From Bacillota bacterium (GTDB taxonomy: Bacteria; Bacillota; Clostridia; DSM-8532): a stretch of DNA of 64,000 nt. Of this stretch, positions 53,913-63,490 are shown one piece after another (within the stretch, counting starts at the first letter, position 1; each line of letters starts with the position of its first letter). The notes under the pieces were generated by a model. The model was given only the letters and a program-made list of their open reading frames with translations, had not been told where the DNA came from and searched no databases. Where the stretch lies: assembly GCA_023415825.1 (NCBI GenBank), contig JAEZJF010000024.1:124001-188000 (forward strand), written 5' to 3'. The position numbers and the translations under genes are program-made.

Positions 53913-54342
53913 CGTGTCCCTCCAAACTCCACCCGCGCACTTGCATCAACGTCTCCGTAATCTTCGTTGAAGATACTCCTTTCGTGTAAGGGAAATAAAC
54001 TACACGTACGTCAAATTTGCTAAGCTCTTGCTCAATTAAATCCCATTTTGCTGTGTTATACCAGTCATCGCCAACAAACAGGATGGATGCTTTCAACTTT
54101 TTACACATTTGCATTTTATCCATTGTTTCTTGCGGAACGACTGCATCTACATATCTTATCGCCCGAACAATTTCAACTCTGTCCTCAAACGGAATCAGCG
54201 GCTTTTTGCCTTTGTATAAGCTTAAATCATCCGTTGTCACGCCAACAATAAGTTTATCGCACATTCCTTTAGCGTTTTTCAGTAGATTCAGATGACCTAC
54301 ATGAAACAAGTCGTAGACACCGGAAGTATAACCGATAACCAT
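53905..54342 (-). CDS. Cytidylyltransferase-like protein (TagD / glycerol-3-phosphate cytidylyltransferase family)
   Basis: A 145-residue nucleotidyltransferase with GYTSGVYDLFHVGHLNLL (HxGH motif) and the C-terminal TKGVSSTKITE, like the ISTTKI motif of TagD. It should make a CDP- or ADP-activated small phosphate compound. It lies 21 bases after the perosamine-synthase-like gene and overlaps the asparagine-synthase-like gene. No CDP-glycerol polymerase is recognised nearby, so the product may be something other than CDP-glycerol. Confidence 0.85.
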   Translation of the reverse strand: MVIGYTSGVYDLFHVGHLNLLKNAKGMCDKLIVGVTTDDLSLYKGKKPLIPFEDRVEIVRAIRYVDAVVPQETMDKMQMCKKLKASILFVGDDWYNTAKWDLIEQELSKFDVRVVYFPYTKGVSSTKITETLMQVRGWSLEGHDG

Positions 54343-54363
54343 ATTGTTCCTCCATACATTTTA

Positions 54364-55470
54364 TTAATGCTTAATAAATTCTTTGATTTTACTGCAAACA
54401 AAAACAATATCTTCTTCTGTTAACAAGGCATGGGTTGGTAAGTTAAGTCCTTTTTTTGAGATATACTCCGCATTGGGATATGATTTTGTTTCGTAATAAG
54501 GTGGCATAATGTGCATAGGATAAAACACAGGACGAGTCTCAATATTGTTTTGAGCTAAAAATTCTATTAGCTCATCCCTGGACTTCTTAACAGTATCCTT
54601 AAGTAAAATTGAAAACATCCATTGAACATGGGTAGCTTCCTTTTGAACAGACTGAAATTCAATATACTCACTCATCTTTGATAATTCTCTTGCATATACT
54701 GAGCTTACTTCCTGTCTATTTTGCATGTGCTTATTAATATTTTCAAGCTGAGCAAGACCAATTGCAGCCTCAATATTAGTCATTCTATAGTTGAATCCTA
54801 TAATATTAAACCAGTAGCGATGGTTTGGATCCATCCCCTGTCCTTTTAATAGGCGAATTTTTGCAGCAAGCTCATCATTATTTGTAGTCAGCATTCCTCC
54901 TTCGCCTGTGGTAATAATCTTATTCCCAAAAAAGCTAAAGGATCCAATATCACCTATACTTCCTGATTTTTTGCCTTTATACGTTGCTCCATGAGCCTCC
55001 GCGGCATCTTCAATCACATAAATGTTATGTCTGCGTGCTATGTCCAGAATAGCATCCATATCCGCAGGATTTCCATATAATGGGACAACGATGACTGCAC
55101 GGGTTTTATCTGTAATAGCTGCTTCAAAAGTCCTCGCATCTATATTCCATGTATAACGATCACAATCTACTAAAACAGGTTTTGCCCCACAATACTTTAC
55201 GCTATTAGCTGTTGCAATATATGTAAGTGTAGGAACAATAACCTCATCTCCGGGCTTTATATCCAAAGCCATTAATGCCAGATGAAGAGCTACCGTTCCA
55301 TTACTACAGCTCAAAGCATGCTTAACTCCACAAAACTCAGCAAATTTAGCCTCAAATTCATTAATGTATTTACCCGTTGACGAAATCCATGAGCTATCAA
55401 TACAATCATTTACATATTTCTTTTCATTTCCTAAAAATATAGGGGATGCTACTGATATTCTCTTTTTCAT
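54364..55470 (-). CDS. per: DegT-family aminotransferase, GDP-perosamine synthase-like
   Basis: PLP-dependent aminotransferase of 368 residues. Motifs: ALSCSNGTVALHLALMAL, VIEDAAEAHGATYKGKK, the PLP-lysine segment FSFFGNKIITTGEGG, and RLLKGQGMDPNHRYWF, a combination typical of GDP-perosamine synthases. It would aminate GDP-4-keto-6-deoxymannose from the Gmd encoded 17 bases upstream. ATG 55470 follows GGAGGAG; the in-frame TTG at 55485 overlaps that site. The NeuD/PerB-like enzyme at 48801-49448 could acetylate the product. Confidence 0.87.
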   Translation of the reverse strand: MKKRISVASPIFLGNEKKYVNDCIDSSWISSTGKYINEFEAKFAEFCGVKHALSCSNGTVALHLALMALDIKPGDEVIVPTLTYIATANSVKYCGAKPVLVDCDRYTWNIDARTFEAAITDKTRAVIVVPLYGNPADMDAILDIARRHNIYVIEDAAEAHGATYKGKKSGSIGDIGSFSFFGNKIITTGEGGMLTTNNDELAAKIRLLKGQGMDPNHRYWFNIIGFNYRMTNIEAAIGLAQLENINKHMQNRQEVSSVYARELSKMSEYIEFQSVQKEATHVQWMFSILLKDTVKKSRDELIEFLAQNNIETRPVFYPMHIMPPYYETKSYPNAEYISKKGLNLPTHALLTEEDIVFVCSKIKEFIKH

Positions 55471-55487
55471 TTGAAACTCCTCCAAGG

Positions 55488-56510
<1,023 letters not shown>

Positions 56511-56520
56511 TTAATTATTT

Positions 56521-57741
56521 TTATTTAATATTCCATTGTCCCTTCATTTTGATAAGACCTGTGCTTCCATCTCGTGATACCATCTGAAATACACAGGCAT
56601 TGCTTACGTAATCGTATAATTGGTTCCCATCAGAGTAATTTAGTGCCACATCCATATAATAATAACCATTGAGTAAATCTAAACTATCAATAACAAAATG
56701 GATTACCCCACTTTGCATTAATTTGATCTTGTTTATTTTTGCAATTGCCGTATTAGTGCTAAAACAATGGACGCCATCCTCACGAACCACACCAACTGAA
56801 ATTATCGTCTCAGTTTCTGCTTGCTTTGCTTTGTATGAGATTTGTACGGTAACTTTTTCACCAGTTTCAAAAACACACATTGCCTCACCATTTTTGTTTA
56901 TCAATTCAACAGATTCTACCCATGCTTCCTTGGATATTTTTCGAGAATTCTCAGCTTCTCCTTGTATCTCCGGTTCAAAGTCCCTTTTTGTTGCTTGAAC
57001 AGTTCGATTTATCTTTTTACCTAGAAAATCCTGATAATACATATGTACATCACGAGGCACACCATCCATCTGTACCAAGCCATTATTTATCCAGATAGAG
57101 CGATTACACAGTTTTTCTATTTGACTCAGTGAATGAGAAACAATTACAATGGTTGTCCCTGTTTTACAAATTTCTAGTAGTTTATTAATGCATTTTCTTT
57201 GGAAATTTTGATCGCCCACTGCAAGAATCTCATCAATAAGTAATATTTCAGCATCCATATTAATAGCGACAGAAAAAGCAAGACGCATATACATACCGGA
57301 AGAATAACTTCTTACCGGATTATCTATGAAATCCTCTAACTCTGAGAACTTAATTATCTCATCAAGTCGCTTATCTATTTCATTTCGGCTTAGCCCAAAT
57401 ATTGAGGCATTGGTGTAAATATTCTCCCTGCCAGTCATGTCAGGATGAAAGCCTGCACCTAATTCAATTAGGCTTGATACTCTGCCATTTATATGTATTG
57501 CGCCTTTATCCGGATATAGAATTCGTGTCATTAACTTAAGCAATGTGCTTTTACCCGAGCCATTTTCACCAATGAGACCAACAACTTCACCTTTTTTTAT
57601 TTCCAAGCTGATGCCATTTAAAACCCATCTGTCCTCATGGTAGTTACGATTTCGGTAAATTATTCTTTCCTTTAGCGTTTGACCTTTATCGTAATACATT
57701 TTAAACTTTTTATGTACATCATTTAAAGTTATGGCATTCAC
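56521..57741 (-). CDS. wzt: Polysaccharide ABC exporter ATP-binding protein with C-terminal Wzt domain
   Basis: A 406-residue ATPase. Residues about 1-245 carry Walker A GLIGENGSGKST, the signature YSSGMYMRLAF and Walker B AEILLIDEILAVGD. Residues about 270-406 form an extra beta-sandwich like the Wzt C-terminal domain (VEFVINKNGE-type start, then VIHFVIDSLDLLNGYYYMDV), which in known systems recognises the modified end of the polysaccharide. The start is GTG 57741 with GGAGG seven bases upstream, overlapping the wzm stop by one base. It drives export with Wzm. Confidence 0.94.
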   Translation of the reverse strand: MNAITLNDVHKKFKMYYDKGQTLKERIIYRNRNYHEDRWVLNGISLEIKKGEVVGLIGENGSGKSTLLKLMTRILYPDKGAIHINGRVSSLIELGAGFHPDMTGRENIYTNASIFGLSRNEIDKRLDEIIKFSELEDFIDNPVRSYSSGMYMRLAFSVAINMDAEILLIDEILAVGDQNFQRKCINKLLEICKTGTTIVIVSHSLSQIEKLCNRSIWINNGLVQMDGVPRDVHMYYQDFLGKKINRTVQATKRDFEPEIQGEAENSRKISKEAWVESVELINKNGEAMCVFETGEKVTVQISYKAKQAETETIISVGVVREDGVHCFSTNTAIAKINKIKLMQSGVIHFVIDSLDLLNGYYYMDVALNYSDGNQLYDYVSNACVFQMVSRDGSTGLIKMKGQWNIK

Positions 57742-58517
57742 TACAATTCCTCCACAAATCGCTTTTTAAGCTTTTTAAACAAAGCAAAACCTATTACCAG
57801 AACAGCCAATCCTAACATTAAACCTTGAACGAGTACCGTAATTTCTGGTGCTTGTCCATAATACATTATGCTTCTATATGCCAGTATTATAGGAGACATT
57901 GGATTTAGCTCGAAGATAAAGTTAAATTCTTTAGGAACCATATCAACTGAATACATGATGGGTGTCATATACATCCATGCCATACCTAATATACCTAATA
58001 TTTGTTCCATATCGCGGAAATAGACTGTAATTGCTGATGTAATAAATGAAATACCCAGACAAAGTATGTATTCAACAATCATAACTATTGGCAAATATAT
58101 TATTGAAGAGTTGATTGGATTCCCAGATATAAAAACAACTACAAATATTACCATGAAGCTTAAAAGCATATTTATAAAGTTACTGCTCACATGAACAATA
58201 GGTAAAACTTCCATAGGAAAGTATACTTTCTTAATAAGATCCTTCTGTGCTAAAATAATGCCTGATCCTCCCACTAGGCAGGATGAAAAGAACAGCCATG
58301 GAACAAGAGCTACAAACAAAAAGAGATAATATTTGTCAATGCCAGTTCTAAGCACTAAAGAAAACAGAAAAGTATATACAACAAGCTGGAGAATAGGGTT
58401 TAGTATTGTCCAAAAAAAGCCCAGTACCGAACCTTTGTAACGACCTCTCAAATCTTTCCTTACTAGGTTTCGTATCATCTCTTTATAAAGTAATATATCT
58501 TTAATTGTTTGAACCAT
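57741..58517 (-). CDS. wzm: Polysaccharide ABC exporter permease (ABC-2 type)
   Basis: A 258-residue membrane protein with six hydrophobic helices. The N-terminal DLRGRYKGSVLGFFWTILNP is the hallmark of Wzm/TagG ABC-2 permeases, and LNPMSPIILAYRSIMYYG is also typical. It forms the export channel for an undecaprenyl-linked polymer finished inside the cell, with the Wzt partner immediately downstream. A promoter lies at 58571-58599. Confidence 0.94.
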   Translation of the reverse strand: MVQTIKDILLYKEMIRNLVRKDLRGRYKGSVLGFFWTILNPILQLVVYTFLFSLVLRTGIDKYYLFLFVALVPWLFFSSCLVGGSGIILAQKDLIKKVYFPMEVLPIVHVSSNFINMLLSFMVIFVVVFISGNPINSSIIYLPIVMIVEYILCLGISFITSAITVYFRDMEQILGILGMAWMYMTPIMYSVDMVPKEFNFIFELNPMSPIILAYRSIMYYGQAPEITVLVQGLMLGLAVLVIGFALFKKLKKRFVEEL

Positions 58518-58570
58518 TAATAATACCTATCCTTTAGTTACCTATTTATAGAAGTCATACTTATATATTC

Positions 58571-58599
58571 ATTTTATATTAGCCTATACTAGATATCAA
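58571..58599 (-). promoter_or_regulatory. Promoter of the wzm-wzt-gmd-per operon
   Basis: Minus strand TTGATA (58594-58599), a 17-base spacer and TAAAAT (58571-58576), about 50 bases before wzm. The rest of the 250-base gap 58518-58766 is AT-rich with no gene seen. Confidence 0.6.
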
Positions 58600-58766
58600 C
58601 ATTAGTTCAGCACTAAAATATTGATTATCACTTATGTTACGTAAAATCACAATAGTAAGTTCATATCAACAAATTTATATACCACGATACTAAGGCATTT
58701 TTCTCTTTACCACATTTATTCGTTAATCTTGATATAAATTTTATTCATACGACATAGCCTAACAAG

Positions 58767-59909
58767 CTATACTTCTTCTAGAACCTTGTGTACAACCTCA
58801 ACTGACTTATCCCAAGTATATGTTTTTACTCTTTCTAAACCTTTTCTAGATAATTCCTTTCTTAGATTTAGATCCATAATGATTTGTTTTAATCCACTTT
58901 TAATACCTTCTATAGAAAAAGGATCGACTTGAATTCCTGCATCCCCAACTACTTCAGGTAATGAAGCAACATTAGACACAAGCACTGGAGTACCACACGC
59001 CATTGCCTCTAACGGTGGCATTCCAAAACCTTCATATATAGATGGAAACAAAAATGCTCTGGCACCCTTTATAAGTATTGGTGAATCTTCCGCCTTTACA
59101 TAACCGGTAAAAACGACATCTTCCCCTATTTGGAGAGATTTAACTTTCTCAAATATGTTATTATAGAGCCAACCCTTTCCACCAGCTAAAACTAATTTAG
59201 GGATATTCGGCATTTCATCCTTAAGTTGAGAATATGCATCTACCAATCTTTCTATGTTTTTCCTTGGTTCCAGCGTACCTAAATATAAAAGGTAATCTCC
59301 ACTTATCTTATATTGCAAATTTACTTTTTTAATTTCCTGCTCACTATAATGTGGATGATAGGTTGACAAATCAACACCACATGGCATTATTGTAATCTTA
59401 CTCTCAGGTATATCAAGATACTTAATGATTTCTCTTTTGCTGAATTCAGATATGGTAATTATGTGATCCGCTCTATCACATGATTTCTTCAATGATATAT
59501 TCAGTATATTTTTTGTCCTTCCTCGCACTGTTTCCGGATATGCTTTATATACCATATCATATATAAATACTATTTTCTTACCTTTTACACCGGGAGGAAT
59601 GACATAATTAAAAAAAACAGTAATATCTGAATCATTCCCAAAAAGAAATGAATAGGGTATATGACCTAAGGCAGATAAAACTTTATAAATTTTATCATGA
59701 AACCAAGTACATTTCTTTAATAAATAACCTAATAGCTGATACTTTTCTATATCTTTTAGCTGTTCTGTATTATATCCGAGTGTGAAGCAATTTAATTGGT
59801 ATTTTACCCCTTCAATGTGTGGCAATTTCATTAGAATATTCTCTGCACACCAGCCAATACCTGTTTTATTTCCTTTTATCAATAACTGTGCATCAAATGA
59901 TATCTTCAT
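58767..59909 (-). CDS. Glycosyltransferase family 4
   Basis: A GT-B enzyme of about 380 residues. [19 protein letters not shown] at the start, [19 protein letters not shown] before the donor domain, and [20 protein letters not shown] as donor site. This form is common in mannosyl- and D-rhamnosyltransferases of ABC-exported polymers. Of two adjacent ATGs I use 59909, five bases after GAGGAG. It ends the short operon with the second ligase paralogue. Donor unknown; a GDP sugar is a guess. Confidence 0.88.
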   Translation of the reverse strand: MKISFDAQLLIKGNKTGIGWCAENILMKLPHIEGVKYQLNCFTLGYNTEQLKDIEKYQLLGYLLKKCTWFHDKIYKVLSALGHIPYSFLFGNDSDITVFFNYVIPPGVKGKKIVFIYDMVYKAYPETVRGRTKNILNISLKKSCDRADHIITISEFSKREIIKYLDIPESKITIMPCGVDLSTYHPHYSEQEIKKVNLQYKISGDYLLYLGTLEPRKNIERLVDAYSQLKDEMPNIPKLVLAGGKGWLYNNIFEKVKSLQIGEDVVFTGYVKAEDSPILIKGARAFLFPSIYEGFGMPPLEAMACGTPVLVSNVASLPEVVGDAGIQVDPFSIEGIKSGLKQIIMDLNLRKELSRKGLERVKTYTWDKSVEVVHKVLEEV

Positions 59910-59975
59910 CATTTCTCCTCGTTTTACTATAACCATTACAAGTGTTTATGCATTTCCCATAATATCTAAATGCTC

Positions 59976-61124
59976 CTATAAGCTGTATATCTCCAGCACT
60001 TTTTTTAACACATCATCAATCCGGTAGCATTCCTTGACTCTTTCCCTAGCTCTTTTTCCCATCCGAATTCTTTCTTCTTCATGATCTACCATCCACTGCA
60101 TTGCTTCTGATAAGGCTTGGACATCATTAGGCGGTACTGTAAGACCGGTTACATGATCCAAGCTTACATAAGGCACACCACTTAGCAGGTTGGTGTTTAT
60201 AACTGGTTTTCCAAAAGCCATTGCTTCAATCTGCACTAATCCGAACGCTTCACTTTTGGCAATAGAGGGTAGAACAAACACATCACATTCTGCAAAGGCC
60301 TGAATCAGCCTTTCTTCATTCACATTACCAAGGAAGTACACTTTCTCTGATAAGCCTGAAAGCGCAGTTTCCTCTTCAAGCTTTTCCTTCAGTTCTCCAT
60401 CACCTATTATTAAGAGTTCAGCACCTTCCACTTTCTCGAAGGCTTTTAATAGTACTTCACAACCTTTATAGTAAACTAATCTTCCTACAAATAACATATT
60501 CAGGGTTTTTCTTTTCCTCAGCTGAGTTTTTTTTATAAAGCGATCAGCTTTTTCTTCAATTGCTCTATCTACACCATAAGGTATGATAACGCATTTTGAC
60601 CTATACTTGGGAAGGTAATCAGAGCCGTCTATATGTCCCTGGGTAGCGACTATAATAACGTCAGCCCGCTTTAAAAATTTTTCCATAATGGGCTTGTATA
60701 ACAGCATTAGTTTCTTCTGTCTGACAATATCACTATGCCACCATACCACTACTTTTCCTTTATAGCCAGACAACAAACAGGCCAAATCCCCCAATGGAAA
60801 TGGCATGTGAAAGTGAAGTACATCTCTGTCCTTTGATAGTTCCCTCATATGTTTAATAAACGCTATCGATACCGGCATAGAGAAAAACATCCCCAAGCTT
60901 CCGGCTCTATGAACTATAACGCCATTAATTTTTTCAACTTTTGTTCTCCCTTTTTCCTGGCAGACAAGCACTTTCATATCTGTCTTATCCTTAAGGCCTT
61001 CTGCCAATTGCTGTACAACACGCTCAATTCCGCCGGTCCAAGGGTAATATAACTTATTCACTTGTAATACTTTGATCCTTTTTAAGTCACTTTCACATAG
61101 GGTCTGTTCATTTGCTTCAATCAT
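59976..61124 (-). CDS. Glycosyltransferase family 4
   Basis: A 382-residue GT4. VNKLYYPWTGGIERVVQQL, VVWWHSDIVRQKKLM, MLFVGRLVYYKGCEVLL and PSIAKSEAFGLVQIEAMAF are typical. Its ATG overlaps the stop of the ligase paralogue (ATGA), so the two are co-translated. The WHSDIVRQK form is common among clostridial wall-polymer mannosyl/rhamnosyl transferases. Specificity not deducible. Confidence 0.9.
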   Translation of the reverse strand: MIEANEQTLCESDLKRIKVLQVNKLYYPWTGGIERVVQQLAEGLKDKTDMKVLVCQEKGRTKVEKINGVIVHRAGSLGMFFSMPVSIAFIKHMRELSKDRDVLHFHMPFPLGDLACLLSGYKGKVVVWWHSDIVRQKKLMLLYKPIMEKFLKRADVIIVATQGHIDGSDYLPKYRSKCVIIPYGVDRAIEEKADRFIKKTQLRKRKTLNMLFVGRLVYYKGCEVLLKAFEKVEGAELLIIGDGELKEKLEEETALSGLSEKVYFLGNVNEERLIQAFAECDVFVLPSIAKSEAFGLVQIEAMAFGKPVINTNLLSGVPYVSLDHVTGLTVPPNDVQALSEAMQWMVDHEEERIRMGKRARERVKECYRIDDVLKKVLEIYSL

Positions 61125-62932
61125 TTAACAGTTCCAACCTTATTCAGCTGTGTACCCACACATCCATTACACACAAACCCCAGCCCCAGCAGCACCCAGA
61201 ATATAGGCGCCACACCAACTACACTGTCATTAAAGAATCCGGCCGCTAAATAGCCGCAAACGGCTATGAATATAGCCGCTCCTGATAGGCTCAGGAAGCT
61301 ATTATCCATATTCTTAATATAGAGCTTGATGCTTTGTACAGCGTAGAATCCCCATAAAGCAAGAACTAAAATAAGTGATAGTGCGCCTGTATTCAGGGCA
61401 ATTTGCAGATAGAGATCATGGGGTTTGTCCACCACCATTTGTGCGGTTCCGTAGGCTCTTATCTTTCCGATATAGTCATTCTGGGGAAACTCTATGGCGT
61501 AGGTATCCGGACCGTAGCCTACAAGCACAGCCTTCTTAAGCATGGGTAAGCTTCTAGACCAAATATACCCTCTAGCAGATCCGAGTCGCTCATTTCCTGC
61601 AAACCCGAAAGATGCAGGCTTCTCAATCTCGTTTGTTTCGTCACCATTTATCCCGATAAACTTAAACGAATCTTCCGTACCCCTTAGTTTAAACTGGGCC
61701 TGCTTTTGGTTAATGGTAATGACATTACCTTTAAGAACTAAGCCATAATCCTTGTATTGCGGGTCGGTAAATGCGATGGTCCTACTGTCGTCAGCATTAT
61801 CTGTCATATCATATTCCAGCGCTTTATCCTCGGCATTATAGAAATACAGCCGAGACTCCTCACTCATCTTTATAACCAAAGTCTCTGTCGCGCTTACTAT
61901 TGAAACACTCTTTTCATCCATCAAAATGTCCTGCAGATCAAAGAACTGTGTTTCATTCTTGGAATCTTGGGTGAACTCGGATAAAATGCGATCAGTCAAT
62001 GCTCCTTTTAACACATAGTTCATGCCAAAAAACAGTATGATGAGAGCTCCTGTCACTATCGCAACTAAGAGCTTTCTCTTAAAAATAGCCTTTCTAAAGA
62101 GGATGATGGCAAGAAGGACAGAAACACCTAAACCCACCAATCCTGCACGAGAACGGCTACCAAATAGGTTTATGATGAGAATGATGGTTAATAACGCCGA
62201 GCCTGCTTTTAAGTAGGGTTTCTTTAAGTAAAAGATAGACACAAAAGCAAGGGGAATCAACAACGCCATATAGCTGCCTATGTAATTTGTATTACTAAAT
62301 GTTGAATATACCGCATTTTTTTCAAACCTAAAACTCAAGCCATCTGCAGCCTGATGAAAGGCTTCCGGAAGGATCAACTGCTTTCCAAAAGTAGATCTAA
62401 ACAAATCCAACCCCACAAACTGAAACACCCCGATAACCCCAATAACAGACGCAGAAACAAGAAGCGCCCCCAAAAGAAACTTAATCTGGGACTCGTGCCG
62501 CACAAGGTTATAGGAAATGACCATTAGGGCTAGATAGCAAAGGAGTGCCAGCATTCCCTCATAGCGAGCTACAAAGCCTCTTAATGCGATCTGCGAGTTT
62601 TTCGAAAAGATTGTGGATAGAATAATCAGCACAGCATAGATTGCGGTTGGAATATAAAAGAAGCTTTTTTTAAGCTCGAAGCCCTTGATAAGAGAGTGAA
62701 CCAGATAAAAAATGACGGCCATGACCGTGCCTATGATGAGCCATTGACTCTTGTAATAGTTAAAGAAGTCGGTGTAAGTGGGCTCCCCGTACCAGTTCTT
62801 TATTTCAATGGGGCTTAAGTTTACCAACTTCATAAAAACGATCAGCGGCACAACAGTAATAACAAAAGCGATGGGTAATATGTAAAGGTTTCCCGGATTA
62901 TCTTGTCTTAATTTTGCAGATTTCTTCGACAT
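61121..62932 (-). CDS. O-antigen ligase/polymerase-type membrane protein, copy 2
   Basis: A 603-residue protein with about 12 hydrophobic helices and a soluble insert (about residues 325-450). It shares with copy 1 (24454-26292) the start region (NLSPIEIKNWYGEPTYTDFF against NLSENQYKYWTGKSTVFDVF), GSYMALLIPLAF, SARGYIWSRSLP, GYGPDTYAIEFPQ and KPHDLYLQIALNTG. It is a Wzy_C/WaaL-like polymerase or ligase. ATG 62932 follows GAGGT by a few bases. It has its own promoter and leads two GT4 genes. Confidence 0.85.
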   Translation of the reverse strand: MSKKSAKLRQDNPGNLYILPIAFVITVVPLIVFMKLVNLSPIEIKNWYGEPTYTDFFNYYKSQWLIIGTVMAVIFYLVHSLIKGFELKKSFFYIPTAIYAVLIILSTIFSKNSQIALRGFVARYEGMLALLCYLALMVISYNLVRHESQIKFLLGALLVSASVIGVIGVFQFVGLDLFRSTFGKQLILPEAFHQAADGLSFRFEKNAVYSTFSNTNYIGSYMALLIPLAFVSIFYLKKPYLKAGSALLTIILIINLFGSRSRAGLVGLGVSVLLAIILFRKAIFKRKLLVAIVTGALIILFFGMNYVLKGALTDRILSEFTQDSKNETQFFDLQDILMDEKSVSIVSATETLVIKMSEESRLYFYNAEDKALEYDMTDNADDSRTIAFTDPQYKDYGLVLKGNVITINQKQAQFKLRGTEDSFKFIGINGDETNEIEKPASFGFAGNERLGSARGYIWSRSLPMLKKAVLVGYGPDTYAIEFPQNDYIGKIRAYGTAQMVVDKPHDLYLQIALNTGALSLILVLALWGFYAVQSIKLYIKNMDNSFLSLSGAAIFIAVCGYLAAGFFNDSVVGVAPIFWVLLGLGFVCNGCVGTQLNKVGTVK

Positions 62933-62967
62933 ACATGACCTCACTTGTCCATTCTATTCCTGACAAT

Positions 62968-62997
62968 ATAGTAACATAATATGGAGGCCCTTATCAA
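62968..62997 (-). promoter_or_regulatory. Promoter of ligase copy 2 operon
   Basis: Minus strand TTGATA (62992-62997), an 18-base spacer and TACTAT (62968-62973) with a TG extension, about 35 bases before ATG 62932. Confidence 0.6.
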
Positions 62998-63038
62998 AGA
63001 TTTAATTATAATGTAATAGAAGATGTTTGGACCTTTAA

Positions 63039-63080
63039 GTCAAACCACAAGAGTGCGCACAGCGCACAACTTGGCTTGAC
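63039..63080 (-). terminator. Imperfect hairpin after the DUF2304 gene
   Basis: A perfect GTGCGC/GCGCAC stem (63053-63058 with 63062-63067) extends outward through CAAG and GTCAA arms with small mismatches to 63039-63080. It lies 30 bases after the DUF2304 stop on the minus strand. No T run follows, so a processing or weak terminator role is likely. Confidence 0.5.
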
Positions 63081-63109
63081 AGTTACGCCTCGACCTGTAA
63101 AAATGAAAC

Positions 63110-63490
63110 CTATCCCTCCTCCTTCTTTCCACTAATAAGCTCCTGCAGCTCTCCCTTTAAAAGCCCAATCTCCTGAACCAGCTTTTTAATGCGGCTGGCC
63201 TGGCGGGACACGGCCACGGTGAGGGCAAAGACCATGAGGAGCAACAGAAAAATAACGCAGAGGAACAAGGCGTTGACAGGCAGCTCGATCTGAAGAACCT
63301 CGGCCACGAAATATAAAGCGTCGGGGAAAATGGACATAACCACGAAGCTTACGCTTGTAAGAAGCCAGGTAAGGGCGTATTTAAGCTCCAGCTTTTTGGT
63401 ACGGACCATATTGACAATAAAAAGAAAGAAGCAGACCGAACCGATAATGAGAACCGTATTTAAAAAGCTGCTCAGGGTCGGATTATTCAT
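63110..63490 (-). CDS. DUF2304-family small membrane protein
   Basis: A 126-residue protein with three hydrophobic helices (about residues 8-25, 38-55, 70-93) and a C-terminal charged helix (ASRIKKLVQEIGLLKGELQ). Length and the KYALTWLLTSVSFVVMSIFP core fit DUF2304. Such genes commonly follow a GT2 polyprenyl-sugar transferase, as here, with an 8-base overlap. A role as partner of that transferase is likely but unproven. Confidence 0.85.
   Translation of the reverse strand: MNNPTLSSFLNTVLIIGSVCFFLFIVNMVRTKKLELKYALTWLLTSVSFVVMSIFPDALYFVAEVLQIELPVNALFLCVIFLLLLMVFALTVAVSRQASRIKKLVQEIGLLKGELQELISGKKEEG

Noticed and set aside
63001..63030. TATAAT-like sequence (minus strand) with TTGACT further upstream
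   Set aside because: The spacing of 27 bases is too long; the promoter at 62968-62997 is better.
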